Assembly (NCBI GenBank): GCA_031265345.1 | Contig: JAISCU010000241.1 | Span: 1 to 23,273, forward strand | Origin: Bifidobacteriaceae bacterium | Lineage (GTDB): Bacteria; Actinomycetota; Actinomycetes; Actinomycetales; WQXJ01 | Reading direction: 5' to 3' | Length of the DNA stretch: 23,273 nucleotides | Shown: positions 13,938 through 20,673 of the stretch, one piece after another | Numbering within the stretch: the first letter of the stretch is position 1 | How the letters are laid out: each line of letters opens with the position of its first letter | Translations under genes and position numbers: made by a program | The notes under the pieces: generated by a model | Database searches by the model: none | Told to the model about the DNA's origin: nothing | The model's input: the letters and a program-made list of their open reading frames with translations, nothing else

Positions 13938-15745
13938 CGGTCGCCCCTTTTGCTGTCACCTGGGCGACCGCCGTGGTCGGCGCCTTGGCCACCGCCCTTA
14001 CCGACACCTTGGCGGTCACTGTGGTCGTCGCTTCCGCCTCCACGGCCTTCTCGGCCCCTGCCGTCGCCGCCGCGCCGACCAGCGAGTTTGCCCACTAGTT
14101 CAGTTCCCGCCAGCGCCCGTCGCTTGGCCCGGTTTCCGCGTGCTACCACCGTCGCCACGCCTGCCAGCACGGCCGCGAGGGCTGCGATCACTCCGATCAG
14201 CACCGGTTCCAGCGCCCCGCCAGCCCCATCCGCTTCGGCATCCGGGGGGACGATGCCGCCCGCCCGGCCCGCGCTCCCCTGCCCGTCCGCGCCTCCTGCC
14301 GCACCTTGGTCCATCACCCCGGCCGAACCTCCCGCAGTCCCAGCCACAGCCTCGCCGTCGCCAGCCTCCGACCCGGCCGAAGCCGGGCCTTCACCGTCAG
14401 CGGAAGCTGGCCAGACGGCATCGTGCGCCTGGGCTGGAGGAGTGGCGCTGCCGACGGCGAACCGGACGACCTGGGTGTCGGTGACCTCGGAACCGTCGAT
14501 CAACCCGGCCTGGGCGGTCAGCCGCATCAGGTAGACGCCGGGCGCGGTGAAGACCCAGTTGGCGTGGGTGTGGGTGTTGACGTCCACCCAAACCGGCTGC
14601 GGCCCGTCCACGCGTGAGTCGAACGCCAGTTCCGGTTCTCCGAACGAGCCCGATTGGAGGTAGACGGTCACCACGCCGGGCCCCTCGGTCCCGGTCAGCG
14701 ACAACGTCATGCCTCGGTCGATCATCGCCAGCACCGAAGGGTCCTGGGTGTTCCAACCCAGCCAGACCACGTCCGGATTCTGCGTCTGCGGCACCACCCA
14801 GACCGATTCGCCCGCCGCCGCGCCGAGGAAGTCGTAGGCCGGATCGTCCGGCACGGTCATGATGGCCTGGTCGGTCACATGCAGAACCGTCTCATCGGGC
14901 GAGCGCCAGACGCTCGTGGCAGACGCGTCCGCCTTGGCGGCGTCGTCATGGATCAGGAACGTCCATTGGCCGTCGATGAGCTTCGGCCCCATGTCGACAT
15001 GCCCGGATGCGAGGGTGCGGCGATCGTGGACCAGCTCCTGACCGGCGTCCACGGTCTGGTCGAGATTCGGGTCCTCGGCGTCCGCCTGCAGGGCCGCCGC
15101 TGGGCTCCCGACCGTCGGAACCGCCGCCGGAACGCCGCTCGCCGGAGCGGCGCTCAACAGCGCCGGGGCCACCAGGACGCCAGTCGCCAGTGCCCACCGG
15201 ATCGCTCTTGTCCCAATATCGTTTGGTTTGCGGCTGTGGCTCCCTGGCCCGGTCGGCGCGTGCCGCCGGCCCGCAGGCGGGCGGTCGAAAACGCAGGATC
15301 CCTGGCTCTCGGCGCCGACAACCATGGATCCTGCGTTTTCCACGCGCGCCGTTTCCGCGACTTCCATGGATCCTGCGTTTTCAGTTTCGTGCCCTTTGGG
15401 GCGCGGCCCGCGGACCTGCGGCTCCGCTCCCGGCCGGGCAGGGGTCCGGAGACGAAAACGCAGGATCCCTGACTCTCGATGAAAACCAGCTCCGGAGAAA
15501 CGCAGGATCCCTGACACTCGCGCGCGACAACCATGGATCCTGTCTTTTCCCGCCGCATCCAGCCCCACATTCTGCCGCCCCCGCCCAAACTCAACGGCGT
15601 AGGGACGGGCGCCCGTTCCGGTACCGCGCGAACCGCCATACCAGAACAGGGGACAGGCCCCCGTTCTGGTGCCGTGTGGACGATGCCCCTCACCCATCCG
15701 CCCGCGCCCGACCGCTTTTGTGGCGTCCCGTCTGTCGGCCATCAT
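13934..15745 (-). CDS. Membrane-anchored surface protein with one choice-of-anchor M repeat; start uncertain, repeat element in its 5' part
   Basis: The certain part is from about 15217 to 13934: a signal-like stretch (RWALATGVLVAPALLSAAPA), a single anchor-type repeat with SGHVDMG, VPQTQNPDVVWLGWNTQ, GPGVVTVYLQSGSFGEP and NTHTHANWVFTAPGVYL, an Ala/Gly-rich linker, a membrane span (LIGVIAALAAVLAGVATVV) and a long Arg/Gly/Asp-rich cytoplasmic tail. The frame is open upstream to ATG 15745, which overlaps the stop of the substrate-binding protein as ATGA, like the other junctions of this operon. That would add about 176 residues encoded by the palindromic element B. Alternatives are ATG 15325, ATT 15217 and GTG 15172. 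I report the coupled ATG because of the overlap pattern; a signal sequence 180 residues from the N terminus would be abnormal, so the true start may be later. The stop overlaps the ATPase start. Confidence 0.7.
   Translation of the reverse strand: MMADRRDATKAVGRGRMGEGHRPHGTRTGACPLFWYGGSRGTGTGARPYAVEFGRGRQNVGLDAAGKDRIHGCRARVSGILRFSGAGFHRESGILRFRLRTPARPGAEPQVRGPRPKGHETENAGSMEVAETARVENAGSMVVGAESQGSCVFDRPPAGRRHAPTGPGSHSRKPNDIGTRAIRWALATGVLVAPALLSAAPASGVPAAVPTVGSPAAALQADAEDPNLDQTVDAGQELVHDRRTLASGHVDMGPKLIDGQWTFLIHDDAAKADASATSVWRSPDETVLHVTDQAIMTVPDDPAYDFLGAAAGESVWVVPQTQNPDVVWLGWNTQDPSVLAMIDRGMTLSLTGTEGPGVVTVYLQSGSFGEPELAFDSRVDGPQPVWVDVNTHTHANWVFTAPGVYLMRLTAQAGLIDGSEVTDTQVVRFAVGSATPPAQAHDAVWPASADGEGPASAGSEAGDGEAVAGTAGGSAGVMDQGAAGGADGQGSAGRAGGIVPPDAEADGAGGALEPVLIGVIAALAAVLAGVATVVARGNRAKRRALAGTELVGKLAGRRGGDGRGREGRGGGSDDHSDRQGVGKGGGQGADHGGRPGDSKRGDR
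15287..15550. repeat. Nested palindromic word-repeat element B (six copies)
   Basis: Six copies of a 24-base word: reversed at 15287-15310, forward at 15317-15340 and 15359-15382, reversed at 15454-15477 and 15495-15519, forward at 15526-15550. The core is GGATCCTGCGTTTTC in the first five forms (one with a single T lost) and GGATCCTGTCTTTTC in the last. Pairs 1/6, 2/5 and 3/4 are all centred near 15418-15420, so the element is a three-layer interrupted palindrome. Copies 2-5 and their spacers (GCGGCCCGCGGACCTGCGG, the CTCGATGAAAA linker and GTTTCCGCGACT) correspond one by one to element A at 9363-9565, with copy spacings equal to within a few bases. Confidence 0.85.
15602..15674. repeat. Two direct copies of a 25-base hairpin-forming repeat
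   Basis: Copy 1 (15602-15626) and copy 2 (15650-15674) begin GGGAC and end with GGT.CCG; they match at 21 of 25 positions. Copy 1 contains the perfect palindrome CGGGCGCCCG (15606-15615). Copy 2 forms a longer hairpin: ACCAGAAC (15640-15647) with GTTCTGGT (15663-15670), and GGGG (15649-15652) with CCCC (15658-15661). No T-tract follows on either strand, so a classical terminator is not supported. On the minus transcript the hairpins lie 70-140 bases after the substrate-binding protein stop, where they could stall RNA decay or lower downstream expression. Confidence 0.65.
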
Positions 15746-17463
15746 GAGCCCAGGCATTCGCGCAGCGAATCGGCGTTGAAGCGCATCATCTGGACGTAGG
15801 TGCGGACATGGCCGCTGAAGCTGTCGCCGTAGATGGGGCAGACTCGGATGCCCTGCTCGCTGGCCACCTCGGTCAGGGTGGTGGAGCGAGCGGCCAGATT
15901 CGGCTCCAGGAAGACCGCGCCCACATCCAGGCCGCGGATGGTCTGGGTCAGTTTGCGCCTGTCCGCAAGGGATGGTTCGGTGGCCGGGTTCGGCGTCACG
16001 AACCCGGCGATCTTGATGCCGTACGCGTTCGCCAGGTAGCCGAAGGCGTCATGGGTGGTGACCAGGTGGCGGTCGCCTGATGGGATGGCGGCGATGGCGG
16101 CGCGGACATAGTTGTCGGTCGCTTCTAGTTCAGCCAGGTAGCGGGCCGCGCCAGCCCTGTAATCGGCTGCGCCCGGCGGATCGGCGGCGGTCAGCGTGTC
16201 GCGGATCAGCTTGACGTAGGCCATGGCGTTCCGCACGTCCTGCCACAGGTGCGGGTCGATCTCGCCGTGGATGTGCTTGCCCAGCACGGCCTGCGGCAAT
16301 TGGTAGACAGGCGTTCCGGCGTGGCCGAGGAACGCGAACTGGGATCCAGCCGGGACTTCGGCCAGGGCTTTGGGCGGCACTTCGATGATGATTTCATCCG
16401 GCCGGTAGACCTGCTGGCTGTGCTCCCCGCCGCCGGCTGGATCGTAGAGGACCTCGAGCACGCCGGTGTCGAGGTTGGCGGTCAGGTCGGCGTGCCCCCG
16501 GTCCGCCACCACTGGTCCGGCGCCCACCTCAGCCGGATCGACACCCACCGCGAACGTGAACGTGGCCTGGTCTACCGGACTTGGCCGAGCGGCATCGTCC
16601 AACTGGACGTAGGCAGCCAAAGTCAGGCGGTAGACGCCGGGCTGGCTGAAAGCCCACGACAAGTGCGTGTGGGCGTCCACCGGCAGCGTGGCCGTGTCGG
16701 TCTTGTAACCCGTGGCCGCGTCGAAGCCGTCCGAGGAGTCGAAATGCACTTCGGTCTGGCCGAACGTGCCAGTCAGATACGCCTGAACGGCACCTGGGCC
16801 GGTCACCTCCGTGGCCTTGATCAGAACCTGGGAGGAGCGGGTGGCCCCGTAGAGTTCCTGGCCGTCGCCGTGGGCGCGCAAGCCGAGCCAGACCGTGTCG
16901 AGGTTGACGTTCTCGACTAGGGGGATGACCTCGGCGGCGTACTTGACCGCTTCCTCGGCCAGCGACACGCTGACCGCGCCCGCGCGCAGATTGGCGTCGA
17001 GGGTCTTGATGATCGAGTGCTCCTCCAGCAGCAGGTAATTCGAGAAGGCGACGTCGGCGTAGACAACGTTGCGGGCGTCGCGCAAGGTCGGCTCGTAGGT
17101 GTGCGGGTCCGCGCCGTCCGGGACCATGGCGACCACTTCCACTCGCTCGCCGCCCACGTTCGCGACCAGGTCGCGCAGCAAGCCGGTGGTCGTCACCACT
17201 TGCAAGCGCGTTGAGTCGGCGGCCAGGGCCGGCTTGACGGCGCAACTGGCCGTGCCAAGTGCCGCGAGGGCCGCCAACGTGATGGCGGTCGCGGCTGCGA
17301 GTCTGGGTCTCGGCTCAATCGTGGGCCTGGCCCTCGACTTGGCCCTCGCCTCGGTCCCTGGCCTGCTCCCTGGTTCGGTTCCCGACGCCGCACCCAGCTT
17401 GGTTCTCCGTTTGACTCTCGGCCGCGCGCTGCGTCTGGTGCCCGGCTCGACCTTGGGCTTCAC
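15742..17463 (-). CDS. Substrate-binding lipoprotein of the anchored-repeat ABC transporter (ZnuA-like) with an inserted repeat domain
   Basis: I choose GTG 17463 because it overlaps the upstream stop by 4 bases (GTGA); a TTG at 17472 is the alternative. A long basic N-terminal region precedes a hydrophobic segment and a lipobox-like GTASC (Cys near residue 74). The body is a cluster A-I metal-binding fold: VVTTTGLLRDLVANVGG, GADPHTYEPT (His121), GEIDPHLWQD (His405), VTTHDAFGYL (His471), FLEPN (Glu520) and YGDSFS (Asp547), matching the usual Zn/Mn ligands of ZnuA/MntC relatives. Between the first two ligands, residues about 188-398 are a choice-of-anchor M domain, apparently with its halves in reversed order: VWLGLRAH...HTHLSWAF...FTFAVG first, then RGHADLT...FAFLGHAGTPVYQLPQ. 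It belongs to the anchored repeat-type substrate-binding family and should feed the permease encoded downstream. Confidence 0.92.
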   Translation of the reverse strand: MKPKVEPGTRRSARPRVKRRTKLGAASGTEPGSRPGTEARAKSRARPTIEPRPRLAAATAITLAALAALGTASCAVKPALAADSTRLQVVTTTGLLRDLVANVGGERVEVVAMVPDGADPHTYEPTLRDARNVVYADVAFSNYLLLEEHSIIKTLDANLRAGAVSVSLAEEAVKYAAEVIPLVENVNLDTVWLGLRAHGDGQELYGATRSSQVLIKATEVTGPGAVQAYLTGTFGQTEVHFDSSDGFDAATGYKTDTATLPVDAHTHLSWAFSQPGVYRLTLAAYVQLDDAARPSPVDQATFTFAVGVDPAEVGAGPVVADRGHADLTANLDTGVLEVLYDPAGGGEHSQQVYRPDEIIIEVPPKALAEVPAGSQFAFLGHAGTPVYQLPQAVLGKHIHGEIDPHLWQDVRNAMAYVKLIRDTLTAADPPGAADYRAGAARYLAELEATDNYVRAAIAAIPSGDRHLVTTHDAFGYLANAYGIKIAGFVTPNPATEPSLADRRKLTQTIRGLDVGAVFLEPNLAARSTTLTEVASEQGIRVCPIYGDSFSGHVRTYVQMMRFNADSLRECLGS

Positions 17464-20400
17464 TGCGGCCAATCTTGCCGGACGCGTCGCCGCAGCACCA
17501 TCGCAATTCCCGCCGCGCCGAGCAGGGCGAGCCCGCCCAGGATGGTCAACAGGCTCGGGACTGAGCTGGCGCTCGCAACCGGAGCGGTCACCGAACCCGC
17601 CTCCCCTCGGGCCTGGTCAGACGGCCGCCCCTCATTGCTAATGGAAGCGTCCACCCCGCTGCCTTCCGGGGAGAGCGCGGCCACGCCCGTGTCCGGCGCG
17701 GCGGCCTGCCGGGCGGAGAGCCACGCGGCATCGATCACGGCATCTGGCACCACCACCCCGCCACGACGCGCGGCCTGGGTGGCGGCGGCTCCGCAGACGG
17801 GGGCGGTCAAGGCCGCCAGGTCGGTGTTGCCCACGGCGATGGTCAGGGTCTCAGTGTCAGCCGAGCGGCTCCCGTCCGCCAACGTCACCGTCTGCGTCGA
17901 TGTGATCCGGTAGACGCCCTGTGCGGAGAAAGCCCAGTTGGCATGGGCGTGCACGCCGAGCGGGACATCGTAACTGCCCGTGCCCGCGAACACCACTTCC
18001 TGGATGCCGCCGAACGCGTTCGAGAGGTAGACCCGCACCGCTCCCGGTCCGCTCACCGACGTGATCTCCCAGGTCACAGCCCCGCGCGCGTTTCCGGCGT
18101 TCAGGCCCTCAGTGTTCCAACCGAGCCAGACCAGGTCCGGATTCTGCGTCTGCGGGATCTGCCAGACCTTTGAGCCGACCGCCCCGACTTGCCCATAGCC
18201 AGGCGGGATGGTGACCCCGCTGGAGGATTTCAGCCACAGCACCACCGAGCCTGGTTCGCGGTAGACCTTCGCGCCAGCGGTCTCGTCCCCGATCAGCGAC
18301 TGGAGCCTGCCGCCGACCAGGCGCGACGCGTAGTCCACATGGCCCGAGGACAGGACCGCCTTGGCGGGTGCGCATTTGGCTGCGGAGGTGCTTTGTGCCG
18401 TTTGGGCCGCGTTCGTCGTGGCCTTGCCTGCGCCGGTGGTGGTGGTGTTCGCGCTGTCGTGGGGGTCTCCGGCGTTGGCCCCTGCTGCGTCTTCCGCGTC
18501 CGGCCCGTCCTGGGCCGGCACCTCGGCGGCGTCTTTGGGGCAAGCGGCAGGGGCCAAGTCCATCACGTCGGTCCAGCCCACCGCGACCGCCAGGTTGAAA
18601 TTGTCCGATGCCGCCGTCCCATCTCCCAGCACCACCGCGCGCGCGAAGGCCAGGCAGTAGGCGCCTGGTTCGCTGAAGGCCCACGACCCATGAGCGTGCG
18701 TGTTCTTCGGGATGGTGAACCGGTCGGCGGCGGTGATCCCGTCCCGCGTGTTGAACAAGACGGTGGGCGTGCCGAAGTCGGCCGTTTGATAGAGCGCGAA
18801 CTCGCCCGGCCCGGTGACGCCCGTCAGCGCCCAGGCCACGCCGCCAGTGGTGGCCGCGATGGGGATGGCTTCGGTTGACCAGCCGGGCCACAGCAATCCC
18901 GGCTGTTGGGTCTGCGCCACTTGATAGACGGTCGCGCCCGCAGCGCCGAGGAACCGAAAGGCAGGGCTCTCCGGAACGGTGGCCTGCGTGCCGGGCAGCA
19001 GTTGCAGGATGGTCGTGGCCGGGTCGCGCCAAACCGGTTCCCCTGACCTTGTGGTGTCTTTGATCCGGGTGCCGAGGCTTGCGCCTTCGAGGACCGAGGC
19101 GATGTCCACATGGCCATCGTTCAGCACGGTCGCGCCTTTGGCGTTGACGGTGCCATTCGGAACGTCCCAGATCGCTGGCGGCGTCCCGGGCGGGTCGGCG
19201 GCGCTTGGGTCGTCAGGGTCTTGATCATCGGAGCCTTGGTCTGGACCGCTGGGCTGGCCTCCGTCGCCAGCCTCATTTGGCTGACCCGTGCCATCGCCGG
19301 GCTGGCCGCCGCCTTCGTTACCGGACGGGTCAGCGTTGCCCTGCTCGTCACGACCTGGGTCGTCGTCGGGTTGACCAGGGCTGTCACCGCCGTCGCTAGG
19401 CTGATCTGCGTCGCCTTGATCTCCGGGCACGTCGTCGTGGCCCGCAGGCGGGGCGGCGCCTCCCCCGTGGTCGGACTCTTCACCGCCGCCACCGCTGTCG
19501 CCAGGCATGCAGCCATCACCTTCGCCGCCGGGCGGGTCGGTGTTGCCCTGCCCGTCGCGACCTGGGACTTCGTCGCCGGGTTGACCAGGGCTGTCCCCGT
19601 CGGCGCCGGGCCGATCCGCGTCGCCTTCATCACCGGTCACATCGTTGCGGCTCGCGTGCGGGTCGCTGCCGCCGTCACCCTCGCAGTCGGGAGCGTCAGC
19701 GTTGCCTTGACCATCCCTGTCTTCGCCCCCATCGCCGCCGGTCGGGTCGGCGGCATCCTCCCCGCCGTCGGAGTCTTCGTCAGTGGGCGGGTCGTCGGTG
19801 CTCGGGTTGTCGGGTTGGTTCCCCGAAGTCACACAGCGGCCCGGATCGACGGCTCGGACGTCGGTGTCGCCGACGGCGAACGCGAGATTGAACGAGTCCG
19901 CCGACTCGCTCCCGTCTGCCATGGTGGCCGTGCGGGTGAAGCCCAGGCAGTAGACGCCTTCGGCGCCGAACGCCCAGGCCCCGTGGGCATGGGTGTTCTT
20001 CGGGATGGTGAACGCGTCGGCGGCATCGATCCCGTCGCGAGTGTTGAACAGGACCTGCGGCTCGCCGAAGCTCCCCGACCGGTACAGGGCGAACTCACCG
20101 GGACCGTCCTTGGCAGTTAGCGCCCACCCGACCCCGCCGACAGTCGCCCCAGCCGGAACCTCCTCGGTGGACCAGCCCGGCCAGATCAACCCGTCCTGCT
20201 GGTTCTGGGTGACCTGCCAGACCGGAGCGCCGGGGTCACCGAGGAAGGCGAACTGATCGGACGCGGGCACTTCGGTGGCCGATTCGGGCAGCAGTTGCAG
20301 TACAACCTGGTCAGTGCCGTGGTAGACGGACGGACCTGATTCGCTCGTGTCCTTGATCCTGGTGGCCAGCCTGCCCTCCTCTACTTGACTCGCCACATCG

Positions 20401-20612
20401 ACATGACCCGTGTTGACGATCAGCGCACCCGAACCGGTCAAACTGTGATTGGGCACCCGCACGTCAAGACCAAAACCTCCCACACCATCGCTTGGGCTGA
20501 CACCGCCTGACCCGGTCTCGGCCATTGCGGCCGAGACCGGACCGGCTCCACCAACCGCCACGACGGCGACGAGAGTGGCCACGAAGACCAACGGTGTAGA
20601 GAAGTGCCTCAT
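17460..20612 (-). CDS. Membrane-anchored surface protein with three choice-of-anchor M repeats
   Basis: A 1050-residue protein from ATG 20612, which starts a clear signal peptide (MRHFSTPLVFVATLVAVVAV, cleavage near VSAAMA). The same frame is open back to 20711 but that part overlaps the upstream gene. Repeat 1 spans about 60-260 (NTGHVDVAS, WQVTQNQQDGLIWPGWSTE, NTHAHGAWAF, YCLGF). An Asp/Gly/Pro-rich linker with internal duplications runs from 260 to 490. Repeat 2 is about 490-690 (NDGHVDIAS, NTHAHGSWAF). Repeat 3 is about 750-930 (SSGHVDYAS, PQTQNPDLVWLGWNTE, GVHAHANWAF) and is closest to the one-repeat protein. A C-terminal span (about 1019-1041) and RRRVRQDW tail anchor it; no LPxTG motif is present. 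It fits the ABC transporter-associated repeat protein family. Its stop overlaps the substrate-binding protein start. Likely an extracellular capture partner of the transporter (inference). Confidence 0.9.
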   Translation of the reverse strand: MRHFSTPLVFVATLVAVVAVGGAGPVSAAMAETGSGGVSPSDGVGGFGLDVRVPNHSLTGSGALIVNTGHVDVASQVEEGRLATRIKDTSESGPSVYHGTDQVVLQLLPESATEVPASDQFAFLGDPGAPVWQVTQNQQDGLIWPGWSTEEVPAGATVGGVGWALTAKDGPGEFALYRSGSFGEPQVLFNTRDGIDAADAFTIPKNTHAHGAWAFGAEGVYCLGFTRTATMADGSESADSFNLAFAVGDTDVRAVDPGRCVTSGNQPDNPSTDDPPTDEDSDGGEDAADPTGGDGGEDRDGQGNADAPDCEGDGGSDPHASRNDVTGDEGDADRPGADGDSPGQPGDEVPGRDGQGNTDPPGGEGDGCMPGDSGGGGEESDHGGGAAPPAGHDDVPGDQGDADQPSDGGDSPGQPDDDPGRDEQGNADPSGNEGGGQPGDGTGQPNEAGDGGQPSGPDQGSDDQDPDDPSAADPPGTPPAIWDVPNGTVNAKGATVLNDGHVDIASVLEGASLGTRIKDTTRSGEPVWRDPATTILQLLPGTQATVPESPAFRFLGAAGATVYQVAQTQQPGLLWPGWSTEAIPIAATTGGVAWALTGVTGPGEFALYQTADFGTPTVLFNTRDGITAADRFTIPKNTHAHGSWAFSEPGAYCLAFARAVVLGDGTAASDNFNLAVAVGWTDVMDLAPAACPKDAAEVPAQDGPDAEDAAGANAGDPHDSANTTTTGAGKATTNAAQTAQSTSAAKCAPAKAVLSSGHVDYASRLVGGRLQSLIGDETAGAKVYREPGSVVLWLKSSSGVTIPPGYGQVGAVGSKVWQIPQTQNPDLVWLGWNTEGLNAGNARGAVTWEITSVSGPGAVRVYLSNAFGGIQEVVFAGTGSYDVPLGVHAHANWAFSAQGVYRITSTQTVTLADGSRSADTETLTIAVGNTDLAALTAPVCGAAATQAARRGGVVVPDAVIDAAWLSARQAAAPDTGVAALSPEGSGVDASISNEGRPSDQARGEAGSVTAPVASASSVPSLLTILGGLALLGAAGIAMVLRRRVRQDWPQ
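19195..19815 (-). repeat. Asp/Gly/Pro-rich linker with internal duplications
   Basis: The coding DNA between repeats 1 and 2 of the three-repeat protein encodes an acidic disordered linker. Blocks such as DSPGQPGDEVPGRDGQGN and DSPGQPDDDPGRDEQGN recur with about 80-residue spacing, showing tandem duplication. It is a spacer, probably crossing the peptidoglycan layer. Confidence 0.6.
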
Positions 20613-20673
20613 CAGGGTGCCGGGATTCTTGATCTGACGGTCGTATTGAGCAGCGCGGGGACGCAGGCTTCGG

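Larger units (their letters stand above)
15218..15741. other. 524-base stretch without recognisable domain coding, rich in repeats
   Basis: Between the end of the substrate-binding protein gene and the signal-like segment of the next gene. It holds palindromic element B (15287-15550) and two direct copies of a 25-base hairpin-forming repeat (15602-15674). Several frames on both strands are open here because of high GC; their products look random, full of echoes of the repeat word. Confidence 0.7.

Noticed and set aside
15287..15550. CRISPR array
   Set aside because: The word copies are in both orientations with symmetric, not uniform, spacing, and no cas genes are present.
15640..15670. Intrinsic transcription terminator after the substrate-binding protein
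   Set aside because: The hairpin is strong, but neither strand has a T-tract after it, and the coupled genes downstream need transcription to continue.
15007..15799. Plus-strand and alternative-frame proteins across the repeat region (for example 15228-15482, 15533-15799)
   Set aside because: Their peptides only echo the repeat word in different frames and have no start signals or domains.
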